Below are positions 7,330 to 16,688 of a DNA stretch of 64,000 nt, piece after piece. Under the pieces are notes generated by a model, which was not told the origin of the DNA, did not search any database, and saw only the letters and a list, made by a program, of their open reading frames with translations. Position 1 is the stretch's first letter, and the number at the start of each line of letters is the position of its first letter. This DNA is from Lentibacillus sp. Marseille-P4043 (GTDB lineage: Bacteria; Bacillota; Bacilli; Bacillales; Amphibacillaceae). Location of the stretch: contig NZ_LT984884.1 in NCBI RefSeq assembly GCF_900258515.1, positions 532,934 through 596,933 of the forward strand, in the 5' to 3' direction. Position numbers and translations under genes: made by a program.

Positions 7330-8742
7330 CTACAGCTTTCGAACCATAAAGTTATCTGCTAGAACCGCCCAGTTTTGCGGGAATGGATTACCTAACACCC
7401 AGAATGCTGCTCCCCTGAGTCCGTACTCTTTAATGGCATTATATTTCTTTTGAACACTTCTGGCATCTTCAAACCATACTTCATGTTCTTGCCCATTTTC
7501 GCTTACATAACGAAAGAATGGAGACTGGTAGGTTTGATCGTACTGGATGGCGACACCATGATCCTTCGCTAATTGGACCGCTTCTTTCGGACTAATAGTT
7601 TGCGCTATCGTTCCTTCCTGCCAAGGAATTTTCCAATCACGTCCGTATAACGGCATCCCCATCATAATTTTATTACGCGGAATAACAGTAACGGCATAAT
7701 CTAGCACATCACGTACCTTATTAATTGGCGCAATGGCCCATGGTCTGCCACCAGCCCATCCCCATTCGTAAGTCATAAGTATAACGAAATCAACGATGTT
7801 ACCTTGAGTGGCATAGTCGTGTGCTTCATATAATAACCCCTCTTGCTCGGCACTTTCTTTAGGAGCAAGAGCTGTCGAAACGATTAACCCTTCAGGATGG
7901 AGTCTAGCTACAACACGGCGCAAAAATGCATTATAATTTTCACGGTCCTCCGGATACACATACTCAAAATCAAAGTTCACACCTGTATAACCTTTAGCCC
8001 GTATTTTTTCCAACAGATTTGTAATTAGGGTCTCTTGTAGTTCAGGATTCCTTAAAATAGAGGCGGCTAAATCAGAACTGAAACTACCCTCCGTAAAATT
8101 TGTCAAAACAAGTAGTGGGGATACATTATTGGCTCTGGCTGCTTCCAAAACTGGAGTCTCCTGCATTTCTGTAATTGTTCCGTCTGTTTGCATACTGTAC
8201 ATAAACGGTGAAAGATAGGTAAAATATCTTCCTAGAGATAACACTTCCCCCCTTCCTTGTTCGTTTAGTTCAGTTGTATAGGCGTTTGTTTCTATTACAG
8301 GTCTGTTCCCCATAGGTATTCGTAAAATTTGCCCTGGGTATAGCGTGGTCGGATTTGTAATATTGTTCATTTGGATTATTTGGTTGAGCGTTATACCATA
8401 CTTTTGAGCAATCGTCCAGGGTGATTCCCCCGGTTGGATAATATGGGAAAAGTAAGGGATCACAAGCATTTGCCCAACATAAAGCTGGGAAGGATTTGTA
8501 ATATTGTTTGCTGAAGCAAGCTCCTGGAGTGTTACACCATAACGTTGTGCTATTGCCCATAAATTGTCTCCAGGTTGAACGACATATTCACGATAAGGAA
8601 TTGGAATTACCAACGACTCGCCTACCACGAGAACGTTCGGGTTATCTAATTGATTTACTAATATAATTTGATTTACATCGGCACCATAGCGCTGTGCTAT
8701 CGTCCATAACATTTCCCCCTGTTGTACCACATGAATTTGCAT
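7330..8742 (-). CDS. LysM (x3) and GH18 spore-type glycoside hydrolase
   Basis: A 470-aa protein with three LysM domains (about residues 1-46, 48-93, 96-142; each with GE/GD-x-x-W-x-IAQRYG) followed by a glycosyl hydrolase 18 domain (about 165-465). The chitinase-type acidic motif is present as GVNFDFEYV (DxxDxE variant). The architecture matches Bacillus YaaH/SleL, cortical-fragment N-acetylglucosaminidases that act during spore germination, although three LysM domains is one more than usual. No signal peptide is seen, as in spore-coat-associated members. I chose the ATG at 8742, 8 nt after GGAGG; an upstream TTG overlaps that site. Confidence 0.9.
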   Translation of the reverse strand: MQIHVVQQGEMLWTIAQRYGADVNQIILVNQLDNPNVLVVGESLVIPIPYREYVVQPGDNLWAIAQRYGVTLQELASANNITNPSQLYVGQMLVIPYFSHIIQPGESPWTIAQKYGITLNQIIQMNNITNPTTLYPGQILRIPMGNRPVIETNAYTTELNEQGRGEVLSLGRYFTYLSPFMYSMQTDGTITEMQETPVLEAARANNVSPLLVLTNFTEGSFSSDLAASILRNPELQETLITNLLEKIRAKGYTGVNFDFEYVYPEDRENYNAFLRRVVARLHPEGLIVSTALAPKESAEQEGLLYEAHDYATQGNIVDFVILMTYEWGWAGGRPWAIAPINKVRDVLDYAVTVIPRNKIMMGMPLYGRDWKIPWQEGTIAQTISPKEAVQLAKDHGVAIQYDQTYQSPFFRYVSENGQEHEVWFEDARSVQKKYNAIKEYGLRGAAFWVLGNPFPQNWAVLADNFMVRKL

Positions 8743-8837
8743 ATTTATTTCCTCCAATTGTAATGTCTATTCCTATGCTATTCATGTGACATCTGTCCTG
8801 TTACGCCCTTACTGACTAAGAACGAATTGACTATATA

Positions 8838-8880
8838 AAAACAGGACCCGCCCCTTTTATAGGGGCGGGTCCTGTTTTAT
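8838..8880 (-). terminator. Strong terminator between spore hydrolase and aldehyde dehydrogenase
   Basis: A perfect 18-bp GC-rich stem (8838-8855 with 8861-8878), flanked by A and T tracts. It ends the minus-strand acetolactate synthase and aldehyde dehydrogenase transcript. Confidence 0.9.
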
Positions 8881-10299
8881 TGATCACCTGTCTTAAAGCT
8901 GATAAACTTTTGCTCCATCATTTCTTCCATAGCGTATTTAACACCTTCCCTGCCAACACCACTGTCTTTCCAGCCGCCATAAGGCATGTTGTCAATCCGA
9001 TATGTTGGAATATCATTCACAATAACACCGCCTGTTTCCAACCGCTCTGCAGCGTAAAATGCCCGTTCAAGGCTTGGTGTCATGACGCCCGAATTCAATC
9101 CATACCTTGAATCATTTGCCTCATTAATCGCATCATCTAATGTATCAAATGGGAAAATGCAAACGATTGGCCCAAAAACCTCAAGACGAGATACTTTTGA
9201 ATTGCGATTTACATTTGTCAGAACAGTTGGTTTCATCACATTTCCTTTTACTTTTCCACCACATTCAATTTTTGCACCTTCCTCAACCGCTTCATCTAGC
9301 CAACTTTGCAAGCGTTCTAACGATTTTCTTGAAATAACAGCTGTTATATTTGATTTTTCGTCCAATGGAGAACCAACTACAAGCTGCTTCGTTCGAGTGA
9401 CAAATCGTTCCAGAAACTCTTCGTATAGTGATTGATGGACATAAATGCGCTGAACCGATATACACACTTGCCCATTGTAAGAAAAAGCACCCATTACACT
9501 ACGCTCAATAATTTTGTCAATGTCTACTCCTTCATCAACAATAAAAGGAGAGTTTGACCCAAGCTCAAGGGTTAGTTTACGAAATCCTGCTTGTTGCTGA
9601 ATAATGTGACCAACTTCTACGCTACCTGTAAATGTCACCTTTTTCACATAGGGATGAGTAGTTAACGCTTCACTCAATACATCCCCCTTACCCGGAAACA
9701 CCATCTGGAAGGCCGGCCTCTTTAAAAATCTCTGCAAGAAACAATGAGCTTAACGGTGTCTGTTCAGCAGGTTTTAGTACAATTGAATTTCCCGCTGCAA
9801 TCGCCGGACCTACCTTATGTGCAACAAGATTAAAAGGAAAGTTAAATGGAGTAATAGCTGTCACCACACCAATGGGGGTTCGAATTGTAAAGCCAAACCG
9901 ATTCTCTCCCCCTTCAGCTGCATCCATTGGAATCCGTTCACCATAATTACTCTTCGCCTCTTCTGCCGCAAAGCGATATGTTTGGACAGTACGACTTATT
10001 TCTTCACGTGCATTTCGAATTGACTTCGCACCCTCCATCGCAATGATTTTGGCGCATTCATCACTACGTTCTTCCATGATAGTGGCAACATTCGCTAAAA
10101 TTTTGGCCCGAGCATGTGCTGGATACTTTCTAAATTTCTGGAAGGCGGCATGTGCCTCTACGATAGCCTCTACAGCATCCCCTGGCTCTGCCTGTCCAAT
10201 TTGAGCAAGTTCATCTTCGGTATGTGGATTCTTTAATGGTTCATACGATTTTGCCTCTCGCCATTTGCCACCAATCCATAATTGCCATTCCTTTGTCAT
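8877..10299 (-). pseudogene. Aldehyde dehydrogenase, frameshifted
   Basis: Two overlapping frames (10299-9688 and 9737-8877) together make one NAD(P)-dependent aldehyde dehydrogenase of about 480 aa. The first half has the Rossmann part, with ITPFNFPFNLVAHKVGPAIAAGN cut into TPFNFPFN and KPAEQTPLSS signatures. The second has the catalytic Glu (LELGSNSP) and Cys (NGQVCISVQR). The break is at GLPDGV / PGKGD near 9700-9720. Family alignments would have about four residues there, so roughly 11 nt appear deleted. All catalytic residues survive, suggesting a recent lesion or sequencing error. The start follows AAAGGAGG. It is downstream of the acetolactate synthase gene. Confidence 0.85.
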
Positions 10300-10316
10300 C
10301 TTTAGGTTCCTCCTTT

Positions 10317-10338
10317 GGGGCAGTGCCTGTCACTCCCC
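10317..10338. repeat. REP-like palindrome
   Basis: GGGG-C-AGTG, CCTGT, CACT-CCCC forms a short imperfect hairpin immediately upstream of the aldehyde dehydrogenase ribosome site. A GGGACA ... TGTCCC relative is at 40446-40464. Such short palindromes are typical of REP sequences mobilised by RAYT transposases. Confidence 0.5.
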
Positions 10339-10395
10339 GGATTTTGTCGAATGATCTATTGGAATTTGTTAGTTATTGTAGAATTGAACATCTCA

Positions 10396-12030
10396 CTAAA
10401 GTTTACAAATATAATCACCAAGTGTTTTTGATAGCTCTACGTTTTCCGAATAATCTACATCAACATCAACAATAACAATGTTGTCACTAGAAAATGCTTC
10501 TTCTAACGCTGGTAGTAAGTCATCTGAATGTTTCACCCGGATTCCCTTACATCCAAAGCTTTCAGCAAATGTTAAAAAATTCGGATCTGTAAATTCAATT
10601 GCATTTGCTCGATCATACTTGTTCAGCTGCTTCCACTCAATTAACCCATATTTAGCATCATGAAAAATAACAATTACAAAAGCCAGTCCAAGTCGTTTTG
10701 CCGTTGCTAATTCAACACCATTCATGAGAAAGCCACCATCACCAGTAACAGCTACAGCAGGCTTATCCGGATTTGCTAACTTTGCAGCTATTGCTCCGGG
10801 AACTGCAATTCCCATTGATGCCCAACCATTTGAAATAATGGTGTGGTTCGGCTTTTCCGGTTGATACATACGGGCAACCCACATTTTATGCGCACCAACA
10901 TCAGAAATGACAATTGCCTCACCCTTCTCAGCTTTCTTCAAATCCGCAATAATTCGCTGTGGTTTAACCGGGCTTCCTGATACCTCATCAGAAGCGTGAA
11001 GTTTTTCGACAAGCTGAGACTTTAACTGTTTTACTTCCGGCCAAAGTTCTTTTTTCTCTACATCGGAATGTAAAGCTTTCAATGTCTCTTTCACATCGCC
11101 AACCAATTCACTTTCGATTGGGTAATAAGCATCGACCTCGGCTGGTAATGTATCCAAATGAACAATTGGATTCATAGCCTCATCATTCCAATATTTCGGC
11201 AAATACTCGACAAAATCATATCCTACAGTAATAATCACATCCGCGCGATCAAATCCACACAACACATAGTCTTTCGCCTGCATTCCTACCGTATACAGTG
11301 TTAATGGATGATCAGATGGTAAAACTCCTTTTGCCATAAACGTATTTACAACCGGAATATTTTTAGATTCTGCAAATTCTCGCAGCATTTCTGTTGCACC
11401 ATCGCGAATAACACCATTTCCTGCTAGAATAATTGGTTTCTTCGCTTTGTTTATAATTTCTGCCGCCTTCTTGACCTCTTCTTCAGCTGGCCGGGATATC
11501 GGGATTGGTGTGACTGGTAATACCTCACCCTCTGTATCCGTCATGGCAATATCCTCTGGTAGTTCGATGTGCGTTGCACCAGGTTTATCGAGAACCGCTG
11601 TCTTAAATGCTTTGCGAATAATTTCAGGTATCGTATGAGGAACACGAATTTGTTGATTCCATTTTGTAATCTCTTCAAAAACACCAACAATATCAACGGC
11701 TTGATGTGATTCCTTATGAATCCGCTCAAGTCCAGCCTGTCCAGTGATTGCCACAACAGGAGCATAATCAAGATAGGCATCCCCGATTCCCGTTAGTAAA
11801 TTTGTCGCACCAGGACCAAGCGTTGCCAAGCAAACACCTGGCTTTCCTGTCAGGCGACCATACACATCAGCCATGAAAGCAGCCGCTTGTTCATGATGGA
11901 CAACAATAAACTCAATATTAGAGCCAATCAACGAATCAACGAGATCTGTATTTTCCTCTCCAGGAATACCAAAAATGTAGTTGACATTTTCCTGTTCCAA
12001 GCAGCGCACAAACAAATCCGAAGCTTTCAT
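10396..12030 (-). CDS. alsS: Acetolactate synthase, catabolic type
   Basis: A 544-aa thiamine-diphosphate enzyme with the three usual domains: N-terminal PYR domain with catalytic Glu (VVHHEQAAAFMADVYGRLTG, about residue 47), central domain (about 185-330), and C-terminal PP domain with the ThDP/Mg motif GDGGFLMNGVELATA (about 435-449). It condenses two pyruvates to acetolactate, feeding acetoin or branched-chain amino acid synthesis. No regulatory small subunit gene is adjacent, which favours the catabolic form. I prefer the ATG at 12030, which follows AGAGGAGG, over an upstream in-frame start. A related ThDP decarboxylase activity cannot be excluded. Confidence 0.85.
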   Translation of the reverse strand: MKASDLFVRCLEQENVNYIFGIPGEENTDLVDSLIGSNIEFIVVHHEQAAAFMADVYGRLTGKPGVCLATLGPGATNLLTGIGDAYLDYAPVVAITGQAGLERIHKESHQAVDIVGVFEEITKWNQQIRVPHTIPEIIRKAFKTAVLDKPGATHIELPEDIAMTDTEGEVLPVTPIPISRPAEEEVKKAAEIINKAKKPIILAGNGVIRDGATEMLREFAESKNIPVVNTFMAKGVLPSDHPLTLYTVGMQAKDYVLCGFDRADVIITVGYDFVEYLPKYWNDEAMNPIVHLDTLPAEVDAYYPIESELVGDVKETLKALHSDVEKKELWPEVKQLKSQLVEKLHASDEVSGSPVKPQRIIADLKKAEKGEAIVISDVGAHKMWVARMYQPEKPNHTIISNGWASMGIAVPGAIAAKLANPDKPAVAVTGDGGFLMNGVELATAKRLGLAFVIVIFHDAKYGLIEWKQLNKYDRANAIEFTDPNFLTFAESFGCKGIRVKHSDDLLPALEEAFSSDNIVIVDVDVDYSENVELSKTLGDYICKL

Positions 12031-12250
12031 TTGTATGATGCCTCCTCTAATTTTTTGTTTTGTATAGTATTCCATAACACAATGAAATTATGTTTTAGTG
12101 AGATATCGCACAAACTTTGTCGATAATAACTCCTTGACAGATGGTGAAATCTACAGACAGAATATAGACAAGGGTTATTTTCCCAAAATTTTAAATTATA
12201 TTTTGTTTATCATGTTCATGTATTGTTTAAACTATTAGGGAGGTGATAGA

Positions 12251-12451
12251 ATGGCAGATGCAAATATCAAAGTGAACGATAATGGCCCTTATGTTGTAAC
12301 AGGCTCATTTGAAGTGGTGGATGCGGAAGGAAACACTTTTCAAACAAAAAAGGCGGTTTCATTGTGTCGTTGTGGACATTCCTCCAACAAACCATTTTGT
12401 GATGGGACACATAAAAAAGTTGAATTTGAAAGTTCACCGCGAGCTGAATAA
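12251..12451 (+). CDS. CDGSH iron-sulfur domain protein
   Basis: A 66-aa protein dominated by one CDGSH motif near its C-terminus: C-R-C-G-H-S-S-N-K-P-F-C-D-G-T-H, providing the three Cys and one His ligands of a [2Fe-2S] cluster as in mitoNEET. Bacterial versions are small cytosolic redox or cluster-transfer proteins of uncertain role. The ATG follows AGGGAGGTGATAG. It is monocistronic and upstream of the Mn riboswitch region. Confidence 0.9.
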   Translation: MADANIKVNDNGPYVVTGSFEVVDAEGNTFQTKKAVSLCRCGHSSNKPFCDGTHKKVEFESSPRAE

Positions 12452-12611
12452 GAGGGAAAACAGCAATAAAAGGGTTCTAAGACGTTGATAAACCCGTACT
12501 TAAAATCAAGACTAACAACTGATCAATGTACAACTGAAGGTTAGTTATTCGTCTACTAGCGAAAATAGGTTAGCATTGACAGATGATTCATAACGTGGTT
12601 AAATGAAAGTA

Positions 12612-12713
12612 GATTTTCAAAGGGGAGTAGCTTTAACTGTAAAGTCGTCATTACAGAGTGATTACACTCTCGGCTTTACTGGCAACTTACGGCGTTGTTA
12701 GCAAGACCTTTGC
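12612..12713 (+). ncRNA. yybP-ykoY manganese riboswitch
   Basis: The conserved aptamer blocks are present in order: TCAAAGGGGAGTAGC (about 12616-12630), GTCGTCATTACAGAG (about 12644-12658), CGGCTTTACTGGCAAC (about 12671-12686) and GCAAGACCTTTG (12701-12712). The family senses Mn2+ and turns on metal exporters. A TerC family gene follows. The 3' aptamer strand overlaps the first of two downstream terminator hairpins, which gives a clear switching mechanism. Confidence 0.93.
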
Positions 12714-12781
12714 CAATGTGGTAAAGGTCTTGTATTTTTTAGAGGCTTTTACCACATAACTGGTAAAAGCCTCTATTTTTT
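12702..12781 (+). terminator. Tandem terminators of the Mn riboswitch
   Basis: Stem 1: CAAGACCTTT (12702-12711) with AAAGGTCTTG (12723-12732), then TATTTTTT. Stem 2: 14-bp arms 12741-12754 and 12761-12774, then a T7 tract. Stem 1 shares its 5' arm with the aptamer closing helix, so metal binding should prevent its formation. Stem 2 is a second barrier before the TerC gene. Confidence 0.85.
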
Positions 12782-12805
12782 TATTCACAGAAGGGAGAAG
12801 TCGAT

Positions 12806-13582
12806 GTGGAATCACTTTGGCTTGAGTATGGATGGACATTATTAGTATTAATTGGACTAGAGGGGATCTTGTCTGCTGATAACGCACTTGTTCTGGCGGT
12901 AATAGCTAAACACTTGCCAGATGATGAAAAAAAACGTGCTATCAACTACGGTATTATCGGTGCGTTTATTTTCAGATTCGCAGCCCTATTCACGATATCC
13001 TTCCTAGTAAATGTATGGCAGGTCCAAGCAATCGGCGCTGCATACCTTATTTACTTAGGTGCAAAGAATGTAATCGGAAAATATTTTGGTTCGGAAAAGG
13101 AGAAAAAGGTCCCTGTTGGTAATAGCTTCTGGTCTACCGTAGCTAAAATTGGTGTTGCAGATCTCGCCTTTGCGATTGATTCTATTCTGGCAGCTGTTGC
13201 ACTAGCCATGGCACTTCCTGAAACCCCAATACCGCAATTCGGCGGAATGGACGGAGGAAAGTTTGCAATTGTAGTCATCGCGGGAATAGCTGGTTTAATA
13301 TTAATTAAATTCGCTGCCACCTGGTTTGTTACATTGCTTGACAAGCGACCAGGCTTAGAAACAACCGCATATCTGATTGTTGCATGGGTCGGTGTAAAAC
13401 TTGCTGTTATAACCTTGGCGCATCCGGCAGTCAACTTATTACCTGACGACTTTTCCCATAGTACCGGGTGGAAATTTACCTTCTGGGGAGTCCTTCTTGC
13501 CATTGCGGTAATTGGCTGGTTTCTTTCAGGTAAAGGTAGCTCACAGAAAAAAGGAGTGATCAAACACGGCTCCTCTTCCTAA
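12806..13582 (+). CDS. TerC family integral membrane protein, Mn exporter
   Basis: A 258-aa protein with about seven membrane helices. Diagnostic TerC motifs are GLEGILSADNALVLA (residues 17-31) and GVADLAFAIDSILAAVALA (about 113-131); their Asp and Asn residues are thought to bind the metal. Members of this family behind yybP-ykoY switches (YceF, YkoY types) export Mn2+ or help load exported enzymes with it. The start is GTG after AAGGGAGAAG. A Mn riboswitch with two terminators controls it. The terminator at 13629-13691 ends the unit. Confidence 0.92.
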   Translation: MESLWLEYGWTLLVLIGLEGILSADNALVLAVIAKHLPDDEKKRAINYGIIGAFIFRFAALFTISFLVNVWQVQAIGAAYLIYLGAKNVIGKYFGSEKEKKVPVGNSFWSTVAKIGVADLAFAIDSILAAVALAMALPETPIPQFGGMDGGKFAIVVIAGIAGLILIKFAATWFVTLLDKRPGLETTAYLIVAWVGVKLAVITLAHPAVNLLPDDFSHSTGWKFTFWGVLLAIAVIGWFLSGKGSSQKKGVIKHGSSS

Positions 13583-13628
13583 AGATTTAATTTCACAACC
13601 ATGCTATTGAATCAGTTCCACCCATAAG

Positions 13629-13691
13629 AAAACCCTGCTGCTTATTAAAATATCCTTAACAAAGGGACATTTCATATTGTGACAGGGTTTT
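13629..13691. terminator. Long-loop terminator between convergent genes
   Basis: AAAACCCTG (13629-13637) pairs with CAGGGTTTT (13683-13691), with a 45-nt loop and T-run. It separates the TerC gene from the convergent acyltransferase gene. Confidence 0.6.
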
Positions 13692-13699
13692 TCCTATAC

Positions 13700-14299
13700 C
13701 TATTTCTGATATGTCATTAGCTCTTGTTTCAACTTGTTTAGTGCATCGTTTAAGTCTTCCATCATTATTTCCAGTGCCTCTTTTTTAGGTAGTTCTTTTG
13801 ATAAATATATCGGCTCGCCATAAATGATACGAGGCTTTTTACGTTTAAACAAATCACTAAAATTATTAGGTCCCACATATGCAACTGGCACAATAGGAGC
13901 CTTAGAATGACCGGCGATGGTTACAGCCCCTCGTTTTAAAGGAACTTCGTCACTTGTCCTTGTTCCACTTGGAAATATACCAACAACTTCGCCTTTTGAC
14001 AGTAGTTTTCGTGGAATTTTAATCGAACTCGGCCCTGGATTTTCACGATCAACGGGGAATGCGTTAAGTTTGTTCATTAACCATTTTAATGCGCCGTTTT
14101 GAAACAATTCCTTTTTTGCCATATAATGTATTTTCGTTGGTAATACGGATATGCCAAGCCATAATATATCTACCCAGCCTGTATGTGTACAGGCTATAAC
14201 ATAACCACCTGATTGTGGCAAATTTTCTCTTTTATATATCTTTATGTTTCCAAATAGACTCAATATTATTTTTAAAAGATACGCAGCGAAATAATACAT
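13700..14299 (-). CDS. plsC: 1-acyl-sn-glycerol-3-phosphate acyltransferase
   Basis: A 199-aa PlsC/LPLAT family enzyme. The catalytic H-x4-D motif is HTGWVD (about residues 38-43), followed by the glycerol-phosphate binding FPVDRE (about 77), FPSGTR (about 114-119; usual EGTR with a Ser-Gly variant) and VPVAYVG. It acylates lysophosphatidate to phosphatidate at the membrane in phospholipid synthesis. The N-terminal hydrophobic segment (residues 1-20) anchors it. It is monocistronic, divergent from the QueT unit. Confidence 0.88.
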   Translation of the reverse strand: MYYFAAYLLKIILSLFGNIKIYKRENLPQSGGYVIACTHTGWVDILWLGISVLPTKIHYMAKKELFQNGALKWLMNKLNAFPVDRENPGPSSIKIPRKLLSKGEVVGIFPSGTRTSDEVPLKRGAVTIAGHSKAPIVPVAYVGPNNFSDLFKRKKPRIIYGEPIYLSKELPKKEALEIMMEDLNDALNKLKQELMTYQK

Positions 14300-14452
14300 G
14301 TTATCTTCAACTCCCCCATCTTAAAGTCTGCTTCCTTTATTTTAACATATGATATTAACACCTGGTACTATACAAAGGAATTTTATTGCGTAAGCCACTT
14401 CCCTATTGATTTTACCCGATAAAGTTTTATAATGAAATAGTTGCTTTTTAAG

Positions 14453-14492
14453 ACACGTGGTTCGAGACCATCCCACGTTAAAAAACTAAGGA
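14453..14492 (+). ncRNA. PreQ1-I riboswitch
   Basis: A compact aptamer: CACGTGG ... CCCACG stem (14454-14460 with 14472-14478) with loop TTCGAGACCAT, then the A-rich tail TTAAAAAACTAAGGAG. This is the preQ1-I consensus, in which the tail folds into a pseudoknot that captures the start of the Shine-Dalgarno (AAGGAG, 14487-14492). It therefore blocks translation of the queT gene when preQ1 is present. Confidence 0.93.
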
Positions 14493-14503
14493 GAGAATAG
14501 AAT

Positions 14504-14989
14504 ATGAAAGTAAATACACTTGTCACAAACGGCTTGCTGGCTGCAGTCTATATTGCAGTGTCGTTACTAATCCAGCCTTTTGGATTTACCAATATCCAAT
14601 TTCGTGTCCCGGAAGTGCTAAATCACCTCGTTGTTTTTAACAAAAAGTACATTTTCGGAATTGTATTAGGCGTCTTTTTATCTAATTTCTTTTTTTCGCC
14701 ATTAGGTATGTATGATCTTGTTTTTGGGGTATCGCAATCCATTATTTCATTATTAATTACGATTATAATTGCGCGGTATATTAAAAACAAATGGCTTTTA
14801 ATGATTATCAACACACTTGTCTTCACATTTACCATGTTTATTATTGCCTGGGAATTAAGCCTAGCTTTCGGAGCACCATTTTTATTTACATGGTTAACAA
14901 CAGCTATCGGTGAATTTGTTGTAATGGCGGTGGGGATGCCAATCATGTATGCCCTTAATAAGCGTGTAAAGTTTGATAAATTAATTTAA
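14504..14989 (+). CDS. queT: QueT queuosine-precursor transporter, ECF S component
   Basis: A 161-aa membrane protein with about five helices and the QueT family N-terminus (LAAVYIAVSLLIQPFGFTNIQFRVPEVLNHL). QueT is the substrate-binding S component of an energy-coupling-factor transporter, importing queuosine precursors for tRNA modification. The general EcfAAT module is not in this window. The preQ1-I riboswitch overlapping its ribosome site agrees with the assignment. Confidence 0.95.
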   Translation: MKVNTLVTNGLLAAVYIAVSLLIQPFGFTNIQFRVPEVLNHLVVFNKKYIFGIVLGVFLSNFFFSPLGMYDLVFGVSQSIISLLITIIIARYIKNKWLLMIINTLVFTFTMFIIAWELSLAFGAPFLFTWLTTAIGEFVVMAVGMPIMYALNKRVKFDKLI

Positions 14990-15002
14990 CTAAACGGACG
15001 TA

Positions 15003-15036
15003 AAAGAGAGTTCACTAGGGAGTGAATTCTCTTTTT
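15003..15036 (+). terminator. Terminator after queT
   Basis: AAGAGAGTTCACT pairs imperfectly with AGTGAATTCTCTT, followed by TTTATTT, 15 nt after the queT stop. Confidence 0.8.
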
Positions 15037-15105
15037 ATTTCATAACAACGTCACTAAAAAAAGCTTTTTATCCATCCGAATACAAAAATAGAGGATATAC
15101 GTATG

Positions 15106-15152
15106 CAAAAACATCCCAAGACAAACAAGTCAAAAAATCCTGGGATGTTTTT
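15106..15152. terminator. Terminator-like hairpin
   Basis: CAAAAACATCCCA pairs with TGGGATGTTTTTG around a 21-nt loop. It lies at the 3' end of the minus-strand Rpn-family remnant. Confidence 0.6.
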
Positions 15153-15155
15153 GTG

Positions 15156-15344
15156 TTAAATCTTTTCCTTTAAATATTCAATTTTAGTTTTATGGTTTGA
15201 TAGCAGAAAAATCAACATGTCGATGAATTTCCGGATAAAACATTTCCGAAAATTCTGCAAAAATGTGTGGATTAATTCTTTGAATAAGTGGTCATGATAG
15301 GTGTACTGGGAGTATTCTTCGCGCACCAGTGTCGTGAGAACCAT
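15156..15344 (-). pseudogene. Rpn/transposase-31 family N-terminal remnant, frameshifted
   Basis: The first frame reads YSQYTYHDHLFKELIHTFLQNF, the start typical of the Rpn (PD-(D/E)XK nuclease, transposase-31) family. In the next frame the nucleotides continue as FSEMFYPEIHRHVDFSAIKP, which is the expected family continuation, before running out. A one-base shift has therefore broken the gene. Everything after about residue 45 of a normally 250-320 residue protein is lost. A ribosome site (AAAGGAAG) survives. Intact Rpn proteins promote recombination. Confidence 0.75.
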
Positions 15345-15494
15345 TATAACACTTCCTTTGGGGGATTTTTTATAGAGGAATGACTGAGGTGTTTTTCTAT
15401 TTCTAATATACTACACCATTTCAACAAAACAAGTGTTCCTATTTATTTTTTTAGAAGCAGCCTTGCACTGCTAAAGCTGCTTCCTTTACATTTT

Positions 15495-16688
15495 TTAGTT
15501 CTGGTCTAACCCAAAATAACTACACACAACTTGTCCAACCGATTTCGCCGCAACAAGGATGGCATCTTCATCAATGTCAAACTTCGGATGATGATTAAAG
15601 TATGGATTTTCCACTCCTTTTGGTGTACAGCCAATGTAAAAATAACAGCCAGGGATTTTTTCCAGATAATAAGCAAAATCATCAGACGGTGCCATCTTTG
15701 GAAATTCCTTTACTTCTGTTATATCTTTATCATCGATACTTTGTAGGCTTTGTGCAACCATTTCAGTTACTTTAGGATCATTGTACAATGGTGGGTAATC
15801 AGCAGTATACGTAAGCTCACATTTCACACCAAATTCTTCTTCAACCCCTTTTACAATTCGTTGAAATTCATCGGCAATGACCTTTTGAATTTTTTCATCC
15901 GCATAACGTATATCACCTTCAAGTTCCACACTGTCTTTAATGACGTTGAATGTTCCTTTTCCATCGAACGAACCAACCGTGACAACTCCTGCATCAAACG
16001 GATTTAATCGACGGCTAACAATGGTTTGAACGGCTGTAACAAAATGCGCGCCCGCTACAATGGAATCATTCGCTAGGTGTGGAGAAGAACCATGGCCGCC
16101 AACACCTTGAATTTTTAATTTAAAATAGGTCCTTCCGTTAAAAGAATAGCCACTATGATAGCCAACAACTCCCGCTTCGCCCAATGGTAATACATGGATA
16201 CCAAAAATGTTATCAACATCATCCAGACGGCCGGATTCAGCAATACTTTTTGCTCCACCGGGTGGAACCTCTTCTGCATGCTGATGAATAATTTTAATTG
16301 TCCCCGGAATCTCATCTTTTAACTGGATAAGACAATCAGCAAGAATTAATAGATAGGCTGTATGTGCATCATGACCGCATGCGTGCATGACACCATCATT
16401 TTTTGACTTAAACGCTACATCCGTTTCTTCGGTAATTGGCAGTGCATCGAAATCTGCACGGAGCCCAATTTTTTTACCAGATTTTCCACCATTTATCGTG
16501 ACAATAATGCCATAACCATTTCCCACATTTCGCTCCATTTCTACATCTTTTCCTTGATAAAAATCGGCTATATATTGGGCTGTCTTTTCTTCTTTAAAGG
16601 ACAATTCAGGATGTTCATGCAGATACCGGCGAATTTCAATCATTTCATCTTTACGTTCCGCTAGCATTTCTATTAATTTGTTTTTCAA
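15495..16688 (-). CDS. M20 family amidohydrolase
   Basis: A 397-aa metallopeptidase of the M20D amidohydrolase group (N-acyl-amino-acid, hippurate or IAA-amino acid hydrolase type). Zinc-site motifs are MHACGHDAHTAYLL (Cys and His ligands, about residues 100-112), HQHAEEVPPGG (catalytic Glu pair, about 137-147) and the C-terminal HHPKFDIDE. The inserted dimerisation domain lies at about 180-290. It would release free amino acids from N-acylated ones in the cytosol. I chose a TTG start at 16688, which follows GGGGAGG; in-frame ATG codons lie on both sides. It is monocistronic. Confidence 0.88.
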   Translation of the reverse strand: MKNKLIEMLAERKDEMIEIRRYLHEHPELSFKEEKTAQYIADFYQGKDVEMERNVGNGYGIIVTINGGKSGKKIGLRADFDALPITEETDVAFKSKNDGVMHACGHDAHTAYLLILADCLIQLKDEIPGTIKIIHQHAEEVPPGGAKSIAESGRLDDVDNIFGIHVLPLGEAGVVGYHSGYSFNGRTYFKLKIQGVGGHGSSPHLANDSIVAGAHFVTAVQTIVSRRLNPFDAGVVTVGSFDGKGTFNVIKDSVELEGDIRYADEKIQKVIADEFQRIVKGVEEEFGVKCELTYTADYPPLYNDPKVTEMVAQSLQSIDDKDITEVKEFPKMAPSDDFAYYLEKIPGCYFYIGCTPKGVENPYFNHHPKFDIDEDAILVAAKSVGQVVCSYFGLDQN

